Positions 12,840 to 27,647 of a stretch of DNA of 64,000 nucleotides are shown here, piece after piece. Where the stretch lies: positions 4,709,544-4,773,543 of the forward strand of contig NC_045151.1 in the NCBI RefSeq assembly GCF_008831285.2. Reading direction: 5' to 3'. The DNA is from Nymphaea colorata. Taxonomy: Eukaryota > Streptophyta > Magnoliopsida > Nymphaeales > Nymphaeaceae. A program made the position numbers and the translations under genes. The notes below the pieces were generated by a model. It was not told where the DNA came from, made no database searches, and saw only the letters and a program-made list of their open reading frames with translations. Every line of letters starts with the position of its first letter. The first letter of the stretch is position 1.

Positions 12840-13419
12840 AAATCCACATTCCAATGTGAAAAGAACGAACCATGAGACTTTTCTTAAACAAAGGACCCTA
12901 AAATTTATTTCTAACAAATTAAGAGACCACAATGTTAAATTACATCTTCGAAAGTCTGCCGACAGCCATGCATTGGAACATTTCTTTAAAAAATGATACA
13001 GTTGTCCACACAGTACGAACGGTGAAGGGAACCATTTCCATGTCCCAATCAATCTGCAAGGGTGATATTGCTATGGATGATGGACATGGTCCCACGGAAG
13101 CATTAAGTTGCAGCCAATTCATTTAACATACATTTTGATGACATAAGGGCCGAAGCTAGCTATCTGTGATTGCTTTGAGGAAGATTCATTCCTTGGGAGA
13201 AATGGAAAGAGAGCAGATTGTTGTCCACACACAAAATTTAAAGCTTATGAGCACCATTGAGAGGAACAAGAGGGAGGGCCAAAATAGGAAAAAGACCGGT
13301 GAAATAGGCACACCAATATCTCTCTCTCCCTCTCCTAACGGAAGAAGAAGACGGAGATTGACGAGAGTTGCTCATTTACCTACTGCCAAGGGCAGAGATA
13401 CTTATGCATATAGGTTCCA
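12840..13419. repeat. Left flank repeat D1 of the segmental duplication
   Basis: This segment, beginning near CCACATTCCAATGTG, is similar to 50,490-51,045. In both copies the minus strand keeps the same readable stretch (WDMEMVPFTVRT, then FFKE.FQCMA). It could be an old captured exon, but I do not recognise the protein. Similarity starts abruptly near 12,840/50,490, so these positions mark the left edge of the duplicated block. Confidence 0.7.
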
Positions 13420-14050
13420 AATTTGAATCATTTGCTGCACCAGTGCTAGAACCATATCACCCATTGTATAAAGTCTATGTCATCTTTGTCAAATGTTGTT
13501 GGAAGTCAGGGGTTTCTTGGCCAACTCTATTCTCTCAAATAATGCACAAGCACATGTTACGAAAAATTAGATACAAATGCTCGAAATTTGGAAAGTACAA
13601 TTGGTAGGGGTAAATGATAAGTGGGCTTCGATGTAAACAATAATATTGAAACAAAAAAATTGTCATTCTTGTCATGGTTGCATCAAAAATTTCTTCAACG
13701 ATATTGAAACCTAAAATTGCCATTCTTGTTTTTTATAGATCGAAATTTGAGTTTTTTTATTTATGCATATAATGTTGCCAGAAATGTTACTTTCCGATAT
13801 ATTTACACTCATATGTATTTTTACTATAAATTTGATTGTTGAAGTTGGACAAATCCAAGTATCAACAGAGCTTGCAAATGTATGGTAGCAGGGGCCAAGC
13901 CAAAGAGGTTCGATAGGGCCTTGTACATTTTTAAAATAATTCGTTAATTGGTTTATTACTTTTAGTATTACATGTTTTTGTTGTTGTTTAATGATTATAA
14001 TTTGTTTTCTACTTGATAAGAGATTATAAATTAAAAAGTGATCCTAATTT

Positions 14051-14588
14051 AAATGAGGTACATGGCCTTTATGCTTCACTTGGTTTAGACTTTAGGAAGA
14101 CACTTAGTCAGGATTACCCAAGCCTCCATGAGACAGGTAGACATCATATAAGAACATGAGCAATAACACACTGGTGGGTTTTTCTCATTCCATTGTGACG
14201 TTGAAAATGGAAAAGGAAGCAAGAATTTAGAAGGCATGTAGATTAATTCTATTCTACTGTCTACATTTTTTTGTAAGCAAAAGTATTGATCATGACATGG
14301 GATCACGTAGCTGGAAGGCATTGTTTCATCACCATTGGAACCATGGAACAATCAGTACTTTTGCTTACAATTACAATAGAATTACACATACCTTCCTTCC
14401 TTTGCCATTTTCTTCTTCTCAATGGATGGACAAAGACACACTAGTGGCTTCTTGCTAATGTTGTTACATTATATATAATTGCCTGTCTCATGGAGTCTTG
14501 GGTGCAGCTGACTAACCGTCTTCCCAAAGTCCAAGCCATGTGAAGCACAAAAGCCATGCATATTGTACCTCATTCATTTTGTGTATAA
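14051..14588. repeat. MAP65-derived hairpin H1
   Basis: An inverted repeat with arms of about 235 bp (14,051-14,290 and 14,351-14,588) and a ~60-bp loop. The plus strand of the left arm reads LYASLGLDF, then PSLHETG, then in a shifted frame a part rich in KLKMEKEA. The minus strand of the right arm reads the same peptide. These match the MAP65/ASE1 region in which Arabidopsis MAP65-1 has 'VHDLCAVL.LDF..TV.EVHPSLD', followed by 'KSISNETL..L'. No long open frame survives. Confidence 0.75.
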
Positions 14589-15334
14589 CCTTTATCATGT
14601 CTGTCTCTCCCTTTACCTTCTACTAAATCACCATTTGAGAAGAAAATGCATAATATATCTTATATATCATACATATATAAGCACTAAAAACTGGAAACCT
14701 ACATTAAAAGACAATCACAATTAATAGCATTGTTAATCATTTATTATGTTTTTTTTTTCTTTTTTGGCTCCTTATACAAGAGTGAATAAAATGAACCCAC
14801 CACACGAGCAGATATACAAAAGTTGAGGAGAAAAATGGAAGCTCATTTATAGGAATATATCCAAAGTTATGGGGCTCAAATGAAAAATGTATAAAGTAAA
14901 TGGATAAATGGATGATGAGTTGCATGGGCTCCCCTGTGGTGCTCAATAATATCCACTCTCAACACCGAGCCATGGTACGGGAACAAGCACTCACCATCAA
15001 AAAAATATCAGGAATCTTTTTTTTTCATCATTTTTTACTTTATTTATCCAGTTTTTTAGAAATATTTGTGAGTGGAAGATCTAGACATGAGTTCTAGTTG
15101 ACAAACCCATTCCCTGCAGTACCCAGCCAATGGTCAACAACACAAACAAGCTTTATTTGTTATCTCCTTTTTAAAAATTTTTTGAAGAGTTGTTTAGCAA
15201 TTGGAACATGAGTGTTATCAAGTTGTATTAAGTTTTAGGATAGATTCATGAAACACTACCTTTAGTGATTCATCAAACTAGCATAACCTTTCAAATAGAT
15301 TCGTGGAATACTAAACTAATTTTTCAATAATTTT

Positions 15335-15530
15335 ACCATTGCATTTTGATCTAAAGGTGAAAGTGTGTTAGGGAGTTGTTTGGTCTTTTCAGACATCGAA
15401 ACATTCCCTTTCTGTTATGTTCAATATATTTTACCATTGCATTTTGATCTAAATGTGAAAGTGTGTTAGGGAGCTGTTTGGTCTTTTTGGACATCCAAAC
15501 AATCTCTTTCTGTTATGTTCAATATATTTT
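15335..15530. repeat. 98-bp tandem duplication
   Basis: ACCATTGCATTTTGATCTAA begins at 15,335 and again at 15,433. The two 98-bp copies differ at a handful of positions. Related single copies occur in U2 (near 20,540-20,680) and U4 (near 33,370-33,480), so the duplication is local to U1. Confidence 0.85.
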
Positions 15531-16129
15531 GCTTAAAAATTGGTTTTCAAATGAGCTGTAGCATGATCGGTGGGGAGTTAAGGTCCCATCAAGGTCAATG
15601 TATGACTGAAAATTATCCAGCACTAGAATAAAATAAGGACATGGGGTCACCAAAAAGGGTGTGTAGGAATGGCTATGGTAGGGTGACATTAAGACAAAGG
15701 TGCGGCTATGTATTATAAAACATAATTTTCTTCTTATCTAACACTACTTAAGTATTTAATGGTTCCAAATCACATAATGATAAGAAGATACATGCCTTTT
15801 TTTGGCATTCTATGATTGATATATGACAACCTTAATTTGCCAGCCCTAAACCATGTTTACATTTTCTAAAAAGGGCACATGTGAAACATGCAATGCTCGT
15901 TTCTTGGTAGGAAACTAAATAAGCCTTAAAGAGGGCATTTAGTAACAAAAACACTCTTTGGAATGTCACAAATAAAGACACATGTATATATATATATATA
16001 TATATAAAACCATGATTCTAGTATTAATATGTCAAAAGTGTCAGTTGATTTGAGCCATCTGATCTTTAGGTCGGAAGCATTAGATGTTGGCTTCTTTGTT
16101 TTTTTTAGTAATTTTTAACATCTTCTCTC

Positions 16130-16400
16130 TCCCCGATGCCTTCCTCATTTCATGATTTTCTCAATCCCTTCCTCCATCCCTCATCCACAAGTGCCGGCAG
16201 CGGCCTCACTCTCCTCCCCAAATCCGCCGGAGGTCCTCTTTTGCGTTAACAAAAGATGGTGGATTATTCCACCCATGTCCTCTGCCACCACCGGCAGCCC
16301 AAGAATTGGTGTAGTCATGGCGGCCCCTCCCCCTCAGCTGTGTTAAACCGGGAATGCCACTTAACACAGCTGGGTGGGAGGAAGAGGGAAGGAGGCATCA
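16130..16400. repeat. GC-rich patch of type A units
   Basis: A locally GC-rich, CCG- and CCT-containing segment that recurs at 26,028-26,330, 26,985-27,300 and 61,000-61,330. It contains short facing inverted tracts (CCTCCCTCCCAG... / ...CTGGGAGGGAGG in the other copies). Frames are open on both strands, but they differ in stops between copies and carry no domain. It looks like a captured GC-rich promoter or 5' region and not a gene. Confidence 0.5.
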
Positions 16401-17996
16401 AGTTGAGAGAAAATGTTAAAAAAAATTAATAAAAAAAAGCTAGCATCAGAGCCGAAAGATCGGATGACTCAGATCAACTGTCATTTTGACAAACAAAAAC
16501 TAGTCATGGTTCAACTTCTCTCTCTCCCTCTCTCCTTTCTTTATATATATATATATATTTTCTTAAAAAAAACTTGTTGGAAACCTCATTTTTTCTAACT
16601 GAATGCACCATTGAAGGCTGAATAAATCATGGATCATCGTTTACAGAAGTGAAGATTCATTTAAAGCAGACTTTCTGGCTTAAAATTTCATCTGTTACCT
16701 CAATTTTTTTTTTCTTTTGGCATGTTGGAATGGGGGCACACAGAATATTGCATAAAACATCACCTCTCAAAACATGTAGCTCAATTGTGGTTCCCGTTTC
16801 ATCCCTGTCAAAATGCGAAGACAACATTCATGGTATCTCTATACATGCCAATTAGATAATATTTGTAATACATCATCTCCAAATAGGATTTACACAATAG
16901 TGAGATAACATATGATTGATGCAACAACTCCCACAAACATGATTTTTAAAATCTAGGGGCACTAGTTATGGGATATTCATTTAAAAATAAATCTAATCTG
17001 AATCTGAATCCCTTTGCATATTTATGTATATCTGAATCTGAATTTGAACCAGACTTGATGTCAATTCTTAAATCAGAAGTCGTTTCGGTTTCCTTAGCCT
17101 ATATTAAGGTTTCCTTTTCCTATATTAATTTTTTTCATATCTGATTTTCTCAAAAGCTTCAATGGGATTAGCCAATCCAAATGGGACATACATTGACATC
17201 TTACAAAGAATGAACCGTAGAGATTGGCTATGCAAATAACTGAACACATCAAAATTTCTTGAGGTAGTTTGGATCTCATTTTAAATTCATCAGTCCTTCT
17301 GCAATAAAACAAAAGTGCTAAAATGGTTCCCAAAAGCAATATGGCCTCACGTAAAACAGAGTTCCAACGACCCATCACTCTTGTCCAATAGATAGTTGTA
17401 ACCTATTCCTGATTGAACTTTGAAACTGTTTAGTAGATCAATTCCGTGAAGTAATTCATATCTCACGATTATGGAATTTTGATATTAAGTTTCATGATTG
17501 AATCTCAATGTCAGTACTAATCCGATTTTAGAAATACAGGATTTGAATCTAGGTCCGAGTGTGATTACAAGGAACACCTAGAAAATGGATTTAAGTAATT
17601 GAAAATGTAATGCGTATGATATATATTCAAGAAATTCAATAGCTTCTTTCTTGCATTAACTAAAATCCTAACTTTTCTTCTTGAAAGAAGCATGGATGGA
17701 GCCATGATACATTTAACTATAGTATATATTGATCGAATATGAGGACTATGGAACTGATTTATTGGTCGATGGTCAATTATTTTGTAGTTCACAAGGTTCG
17801 ACATTAGTTTTTTTTCATCTTTGGCATAAATAATATGAATAATGATAATCATTCTAGTACTTCACAAGGTATGACATAATTTTTTCTTGAAAATATAAAT
17901 AATAAATTGTTCACCTTTTTGAAAAAATTATTTTATAAGTAACAACTCACTAAAGATGTAAAAAAATTAATTAAATGCCTCATGATCAAAGCACAT

Positions 17997-18027
<31 letters not shown>

Positions 18028-18775
18028 AGCATTCATTGCCACAAATATTAATACTAAAATCTAAAGTTTCTATTTCTGTTATCAAATATGTTGTCACAAA
18101 AGCTTTTTTACTTGTGTATAGTTTCCAAATTTGAATAATTTTCTGCACTAGTGATAGAACTATATCACCCATTGTATAGTTCTATGACATCTAGTTTTTA
18201 AGCAATGCTTGAAGTGAGGGGTCTTTTTGCCAACACTATTATCTCAATTAAAGCATAATTGATAGTGGCAAATGATAAGTGGCCTCTGATGTCAACAATA
18301 ATATTGAAACCTAAGTCATTCTTGTCATGATAGATACATTGAAAATGTCAACAACAATATTGAAACCTAAAATTGCCATTCTTGTTTTTGATACATTGAA
18401 ACTTGAGTTTTTTACTTTGTGTATAATGCTGATACATAGAAACCCAATTTTTTTTTTACTTATGCATACATTGTTGATACATTGAAACCTGAGTTTTGTT
18501 TTTACTTATGCGTATAATGTTGCCTAAAATGTTATTTTACATTATCTTTCCTACTTACATATATTCTTTCTATAAATTTGATTTTTGAAGGAGAAATCCA
18601 AGTAAGCTGCTAAGGGATTGATAAGGGGGATCTCAAGTTTTAAACACAGTTTTCCGAATCAAGGGTAGTAGGGACTTTCTCGAGTCCCGAAAACAAGTTT
18701 AGCAAAACCATGCTCTTTATCAACTGCAAAACCATTTATTTTAAAATTTCAACTTTCATAAAGTTCTTGAATATG

Positions 18776-19216
18776 TGAATGAGGTATGAGGCCTTTGTTC
18801 TTCATTTGGTTTGGACTTCGAGAAGGCGGTTAGTCAGGATTACCCAAGCCTCCATGAGACAAGTAGGCACAATGTAAGAACATTAGCAATAACACACTGG
18901 TGGGTCTTTCTCAGTCCATTGAGAAGCTGAAAATGGAAAGCAAAAGTACTGATTGTGACTTAGGATAATGTAGCTGGAAGAGTTGAAGGACATTGTTTCA
19001 TCGCTATTAGAACCACAGAACTAGTTCCTGCAGTAGCGATGAAGAAATCAGTGCTTTTGCTTGCAATTAAAATAGAATTATACATGCCTTCTGAATTCTT
19101 GCTTCCTTTCCCATTTTCAGCTTCCCAATGGATTGACAAAGAGCCACAACGGTCTTATCAAGTCTTCCAGAACTCCAAACCAAGTGAAGCACAAAAGCCT
19201 TGTTATACCTCATTTA
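18776..19216. repeat. MAP65-derived hairpin H2, right arm deleted
   Basis: The left arm (18,776-18,945) is typical. The right arm (from about 19,035) has lost the stretch between 'CGGTCTTAT' and 'CAAGTCTTCC', the part corresponding to 'AATGTTCTTACA...GACTAACC' in the other copies. The hairpin is therefore shorter. Confidence 0.7.
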
Positions 19217-19719
19217 TTTCGCACATAACCTTATCATGTCTGTCTCTATCTTTGTATTCTACTAAATCAACTTTTTGAGAAGAAAAATCAGAAGCTTAGG
19301 AGAAAAATGGAGGTTTATTTATAGGAATATGTCTGAAATTCGGAGGGTCTGATGAAAATTCTAAAAAGTAAAGGGGATAAATGGATTATGCCAAGAGGGG
19401 ATGCTGTGGTACATAGGCTCCCACGTGGTGCTCAATGATGTCCACTCTCAAAAACCCAACCCGATCATCGTGGATCCCATTGTACCTCCCTCTCCCAAGA
19501 GAAGAAGAATATGGGTATTGATGTGAGCATCTCATTTACCTGCAGCCCACCAGAGATGAGCAGATGAACTGCACGGAAAGCTAATAGTCACTAGTTGGTG
19601 GTGTTTTAATAAGCATGGCTACCAAGGTTGAGAACCCAAGTTGAGAAAGTGGCCTGCAGATTCCAATAATAAGGCCTCCATTATATTTGATTCTAAAATT
19701 TAAAAAAGTCAGAAATGGT

Positions 19720-20070
19720 TTGTTTCTTGACAAACCGATGCCATAATGAACATCAGTGGTGTACTTTTACATCATATTTTGTTCTGATCTGAAATTTCAG
19801 CTGCATGTATATATATCTTGATGAATATTTGTCTTTATGAGCATTGACGATGCTCCATTTTGAGCTGGGCCATGATGGAGACTAGGGGACCATTTTTTGT
19901 AGTACAAAGAGTTGTTTGGAATGGAAACTTGCTGCTTGCCAGTCCCCGTCTTCTTTATTGCAATAACATCATTTAGAACAGGTATGCAGATGGTTGCAGA
20001 TGGAGAGATTTTGAACACCAATGTTTGTGTTCAAAGAAACAGTCATCAAATTTGAGAGAGCTGGCCTTTG
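19720..20070. repeat. Recurring gene-like segment of type B units
   Basis: Similar to 32,240-32,700 and 56,400-56,740. The minus strand of all three copies can be read as 'VFKISP..TICIP' followed by 'NNSLYYKK', with frame breaks. This suggests an old captured coding fragment, but I cannot assign a family. Confidence 0.45.
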
Positions 20071-21719
20071 AGAGCGCCGTTGTTCAAAATGAAATTTGAA
20101 GGCACATAATATAAATTCACAACCTATATTTCGAAACGGAAGTATATATTTGCTAAAATAAAATAAGATGAAATGTATGGGGAAGGTGTACACGGCTTCC
20201 CTAGATACAACAAAACCGTTTTCTTTCAGTTATTTCAGTAATGAAAAATGGTTCAATAATCAGCCAAATTGGATTTGGATTGGTGTACCATTTAGTGTGC
20301 TCTAGATCAAATGCATGTCACATTATATTGTTGGGCCTTGATAAGTAAATTTTCCCTATATTTTCTCTTTTTGACATAGGGTGTTTAGCGACATGAACAT
20401 TAATAGGAGTTCCATGAATATATCCGAAAATTAGGGTAGATTCATGAAGCGCTACATTTTATCATTTCAACAGTATGCTATAGTCTTTTAAATAGATTCA
20501 TGAAATGCTAAATTAGTGTTAATGTTGCCAAACACCCCTTCATGGGATTCTTTTTACACTAAATTTATCATTGCTCTCTGTTTTTAAAGTAAAACCGTGT
20601 TAAGGGGCTTTTTGGTCTTTTTGGGTATGCAAACATTCTTTTTCTATTATGTTCAAACTACCTCACTAAAAAATTGGTTTTTGAATGATTTATAGCATGA
20701 TGGATGGGGAGTCAAGGTCCCATCAAGGTCAAATGACTGAAAATTATGGACACACATATGAAAGGTGAACTCGGTAGATTTTCTTTATTCAGGTTTAGAA
20801 TAAGTTCATGACGTCTCTAGGATGGGAGTGTACGAATGACTATCATAGGGTGATATCATGGGAAATGTGTGATCATCAAATATTTTCTTCTTTAAAACAC
20901 ATGTAATCCTCAAAATACATGTTTCCAGAGTATTGCATATGATCCTTAATCAGATATATTTTTCTCTTGTTTAGTACATTTTAAAAAGATCTCTGAATTA
21001 CATCCAATGTGTTGACATCCCTATAAAAAATACACCATTGCAATAGGTTATGAAAATTACCCAACCATATAAAAAATTTTGAGCTAATTTCACTCTTCTT
21101 TTTAGTTCTTTAATCCTCATGATGCCTCTTGTTTTAATAGAAATCCTAACTTCTCTTTGTAAAACAAGTTTAGATGGAGTCATGATACATGTAACCGCAG
21201 TATATATTGTTAGAGCATGAGGACTATGAGAAGTGATTTAGTGGCCGATTGATTGTTTTAGTAGGTAGTTCACAAGGTTCCACATAATTTTTTTCTTTGG
21301 CGTAAAAACAAATTATATATTATTCTAGTACTTCACAAAGTATGATATAATTTTTTTGTAAAAATATAAATATTACATTGTTCACCTTTTTGAAAAAAAT
21401 ATTTTATAAATAACACCTTGTTAACCATGTAACCTAGTTAATTAAATGTGAGATGATCATTTATATATGTAAATTCCAAAATATTCTATATATTGGTTTT
21501 ATTTCTTAAATTTTATGTGGCAGTAAAAAAAAAATAATAGCTTCAATATAAGTGTTTTATCTTGCCAAATTAATTTTATAACAATAAACGGTTAATGCAT
21601 ATACAAGTATGTAAAAAAATTGTAAGAGTAATTTTTCTAATGAACAAGAAGAAAAATGTTATAAAAGAATTTATTTAAACCATATAAATTTATTTTTGTG
21701 AATTCTTTAAACCCATGCA

Positions 21720-22780
21720 GCCGGCCGACTGTGAGTTTGCGAACCAACAACTTTTTAGTGACTTCAACGTTACGATCCAAATTCAATATATATGAAAGAG
21801 TACTAAGAAATTTGACACGGAATTTGATCTGGAATCTAGTTTCAAATGTAGAAATTTGACTATACTTTTTAACACTCTGTTCTTGTGTTTTTTCAAGAAT
21901 ATATTCTAATTATTTTGATAGTGATCAATGAAATTTGGTTTGGTTCTTGTAAGTTCATGTACTCGTCATTCTAGATCAGTCTGCTTCACTTAGAGGTACC
22001 ACCTAGGTTGTGTTTGCGAACCACAGAAATGAGATCCTCACCTAATATGTAAAACCTCATACTCATGTTCCACCTGGTAACATATGACCCAATTGAGACA
22101 TGTAATTGGATTGAGAAAAAAATATTCACTCGAGAAAGAAGCATAGCTTTGAGATCCTTACTGCAGCTGAATTGCTATAAAATCCACTTCTTGTCTAAAT
22201 AAACCCTACACAACTTGGATTTCTGATCCCAAATGGCTGCCTCAAATATGAGATCCAGGTGTTGGATCTACCCTAAAATTCAAAGTTCTAACAAATGGCA
22301 GATCTAAGATATCCAAATTTCAAATCTGCGAGAATGTCAAAATCAGCAGATTTCATGCCTGAAGGAGCGGTGATCAAACTGATCCAGATGAGAATCTCAG
22401 ATGGGACCCTCCTGCCATTGTGAGAGAGGCAACTAGTTGATGGTTTGCTGACCGGCAAAGGGAGGCATTGTTTGCGAGACGCTGGCTTCTCAATGGCATC
22501 AGAGTCATTCATTTGGTTGTTGATGTATCAATTTAATAGTTGGGATGAGGGGTGGAGTTGGGAATTTTATAACGGGGCCAAACTATAGTTTCAATTTTAA
22601 TGAAAATGTAGACCACTTTTTTTTTTTTGAATGTATTAAAGAATAATGATTTTGAGATCTCTCTATCAATTGCATAATTTGACATTTTTTTCCCTATCTT
22701 TGGTTCCAGTCTTGTTATAACTGTCCAGGTGGCCTCCACTTTCTTCAAAGATGCTCCCCAAACTGGTTGGTTCATTCATT
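21720..22780. repeat. ~1.05-kb segment shared by U2 and U8
   Basis: Runs from 'AACCAACAACTTTTTAGTG' to 'CCCCAAACTGGTTGGTTCAT' and matches 56,780-58,140. The copies differ mainly by a 3x103-bp array present only at 57,524-57,834. No protein recognised. Confidence 0.8.
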
Positions 22781-22959
22781 GATGTTAAGGAGTCACAAAA
22801 TTTTTCTTTTTGCCATTTAATTTTTCTTAAAAAGAATGATTTTTTCCTTAGTCATGTAAACAATTTATTATCAACAAAATCTACATCAATGTTGTTTAAT
22901 GAATCTCTTTTTTTTTCTCTGTGTATAAGATTAATTACTATTTGTATATCCCTGTGTGT

Positions 22960-22961
22960 AA

Positions 22962-23052
<91 letters not shown>
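22960..23052. repeat. (TA)n microsatellite
   Basis: About 90 bp of nearly pure TA with one interruption (ATACATAT). A second tract of about 80 bp lies at 23,304-23,382, following CACACACA. The long YIYIY frames across these tracts are artefacts of the repeat. Confidence 0.95.
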
Positions 23053-23053
<1 letters not shown>

Positions 23054-23300
23054 GTAGGTACGTATGAGACCTATTAATAATCATTTTAGCCGTCATCTTT
23101 CCAGGATGGACCACTCAAAAAAAATTGAGAAATGTATTTTAGTAATTAAAACAATAATTAGAAACTCTTTTTTTGCTCAATTTTTTTCTCAACCATTCAT
23201 TTTGGAAAAATAAGTGGCCAAAAAGATTCCTTAGAGCACCTACTGGTTTAGCACCTACCAATTTTTTTATCTCTCTCCCTCACTTACATACAGACACACA

Positions 23301-23367
<67 letters not shown>

Positions 23368-24424
23368 ATTAATATTAAAATCTAAAATTTCCATTGATGT
23401 CATCAAATGCATTGTGACACAAGGTTTTTTTTTTTTTTTTACTTATGCATATAGCTTCCAAATTTTCAATCATTTGCTGCACTAGTGCCAGAACTATGTT
23501 GCCCATGTATAATTCTAAGATATATTAGCTTTTAAACAATGTACAATGTGAGAGTTCCCTTTGTCAACCCTATTATCTCAACTAAAGCACAAGCATGAGT
23601 TATAATTTCATTACTAATAATGAATGCATTGTGAGACAAGCTTTCTTAGTTATGCATATAGCTTCCAAATTTGAATCATTTGCTGCACTAGTGCTAGAAC
23701 CATATCACACATTGTGTAAGTCTATGTAATCTTAGTTTTTAAACAATTTTGGATGTGAGGGGTCTTTTAGCCAATTCTATTCTAAAAAAGACAGCACAAG
23801 CACATGTTAGGAAAATGTAGAAACAAATACTTGAAGATTGGAATGTACAACTAGTAGGGGCAAATGATAAGTTGCCTTTGATGTAAACAACAATATTGAA
23901 ACCTAAAATTGTCATTCTTGTCATGATAGATACATAAAAAATGTCTAAGCTGGACAAATCCATGTATCATGAAAAGCTTGAAAGTGTATGGTAGCCGGGG
24001 AAGAGCCAAGGGGGTCAGTAGGGGCCATTTAATTTTTTGAAAAAATAATTTATTAATGAACTATTTTTATTATTATATGTTTCCGTTATTGTTTAACGAT
24101 TACAATTCGTTTTCTATTTGATAAAAGATTATAAATTATTGTTTGTTTCATTTAGCTTGTAATATTTTTTGAGTTAATTTTTTCATATATTTTGGGCTTT
24201 TCACAAAATTCCACTGTTTATGTTCCTCGATTAAAAAGTGATCATAATTTGATGCAGTTTGATTTGACTCAGCCAGATTAAAAAACATACTCAAGGATAT
24301 GGGGAACACATTTCAACTTTTATGGGACTATCTTGAGTCTCAAAAATAGTTTTAGTGCAAACATGCTCTTTGTCAACTCCAATACCATTTATTTGAAATT
24401 TTTCAACTTCATAAATTTCTTGAA

Positions 24425-24960
24425 TATGTGAATGAGGACCATGGCCTTTATGCTTCACTATGTTGGGACTTCATGAAGATAGTCAGTCAGGATTACCCAA
24501 GCCTCCATGAGACAGGTAGACACAATGTAAGAACATTGGCAATAACACACTGGGGGTCTTTCTCAATCCCTTTGGAAGCTGAAAATGAAAAAGTAAGCAA
24601 GAATTGTAATAATACAATGTTTCATCGGTATTGGAACCATGGAACTTGTTGGACACACTCAATTGAGGAAAAGAAGCTATTGGTTTTGAGATTACGTAGT
24701 TCCTGCAGTACCAATGAAGCAATCAGTTACTTTTGCTTATAATTACAATAGAATTATACACACCTTGTGAATTCTTGCATCCATTTCCATTTTCTGTTTC
24801 TCAATGGATTGACAAAGACCCACCACTGACTTATTGCTAATGTTTACATATTGTGTATAATTGTCTGACTCATGGAGTTTTGGGTGCAGCTGACAAACTG
24901 TCTTTCCGAATGAGAAGCAAGTGAAGCACAAAAGCCTTGTTATACTTCATTCATTTCGCA
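24425..24960. repeat. MAP65-derived hairpin H3
   Basis: Arms lie at about 24,425-24,640 and 24,715-24,960. The left arm begins with the peptide LEYVNE followed by SLCWDF and QDYPSLHETGRHN. The minus strand of the right arm reads KLHESDNYTQYVNISNKSV, then LCQSIEKQKMEMDARIHK. It then runs into GTATGT, a splice-donor-like end that all right arms share. Confidence 0.75.
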
Positions 24961-25666
24961 TGTGACCTTACCATGTGTCTCTCCTTGACCTTCTACTAAA
25001 TCACCTTTTGAGAAGAAAAATCAGAACATATATATATAAAATAGATGGCTAAAAATTGAAAACTTGTCATTAAAGACAATCATAATTAATAGCATTGACG
25101 AGGATTTATGATGCCTTTTTTGCCTTCCTCATTTTTTGGATATACAAAGCCAACACCGCGAGTGTATATACAAAAACTGAGTTGAAAAATGGAGGCTCAC
25201 TTATAGGAATATATCCTATGTGTGAGGTGCGAAAGAAAAACCTAAAAAAGTAAAGTGAATAAATGGATTATGCTTTATGACATCCACTCTCAAGAACCCG
25301 GTCCTATCCCCATGGGTCCCATTTTATGAACACATGCACTCACTCATCTGAAAAATATAAGGATTCCTTTTTTTTCCTCCTTCACTTTATTTCTCCAGGT
25401 GCTTATTTTACCATAAATTTGGAACACATAAGTATTCTCCCGCTAACATCACAAGGACTTTCAGATCTGCATCCTACTTGGGTTGAGAATCCAAATATGA
25501 TTTCTAGTGGAACCACTATGACAAACCCATGCTCCACTTGAGAAAGAACTGCATAAATAAAATGCCTGTGATACCCAGCCAATGGTAGGGTGTGTAGGAA
25601 TGGCTATGGTAGGGTGGTATCAAGACAAATGTGTGGCTACGTATTATAAAATATAATTTTGTTCTT

Positions 25667-27647
<1,981 letters not shown>

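Larger units (their letters stand above)
13420..18119. repeat. Array unit U1 (type A)
   Basis: The unit starts with 'TTCCAAATTTGAATCATTTG'-type sequence, which opens every unit. It then has AT-rich spacer, hairpin H1, a (TA)n tract, 'GAGGAGAAAAATGGAAGCTC' spacer, a GC-rich patch (16,130-16,400), another (TA)n, and the 'ACAGAGTTCCAACGACCCATC' segment (17,350). It ends with 'GCATTCATTGCCACAAATAT', which leads directly into U2. Its closest relative in the window is U7. Confidence 0.75.
18120..23450. repeat. Array unit U2 (type B)
   Basis: This unit has the same opening and hairpin as U1. It then has the type B body: the 'CACCAGAGATGAGCAGATGA' segment (19,550), a 'TTGTTTCTTGACAAACCGATG' segment (19,720-20,070), the long 21,720-22,780 segment that recurs at 56,780-58,140, and two long (TA)n tracts. 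U8 is its closest relative, sharing 'GGGATTGATAAGG' (18,610; 'GGGTTTGATAAGG' at 54,960) and the 22-kb segment. Confidence 0.75.

Noticed and set aside
14051-14588. Hairpins as classic MIRNA precursors or MITEs
   Set aside because: Arms are over 200 bp, translate to a MAP65 exon and have no consistent terminal repeats or target duplications. They are better described as inverted gene fragments.
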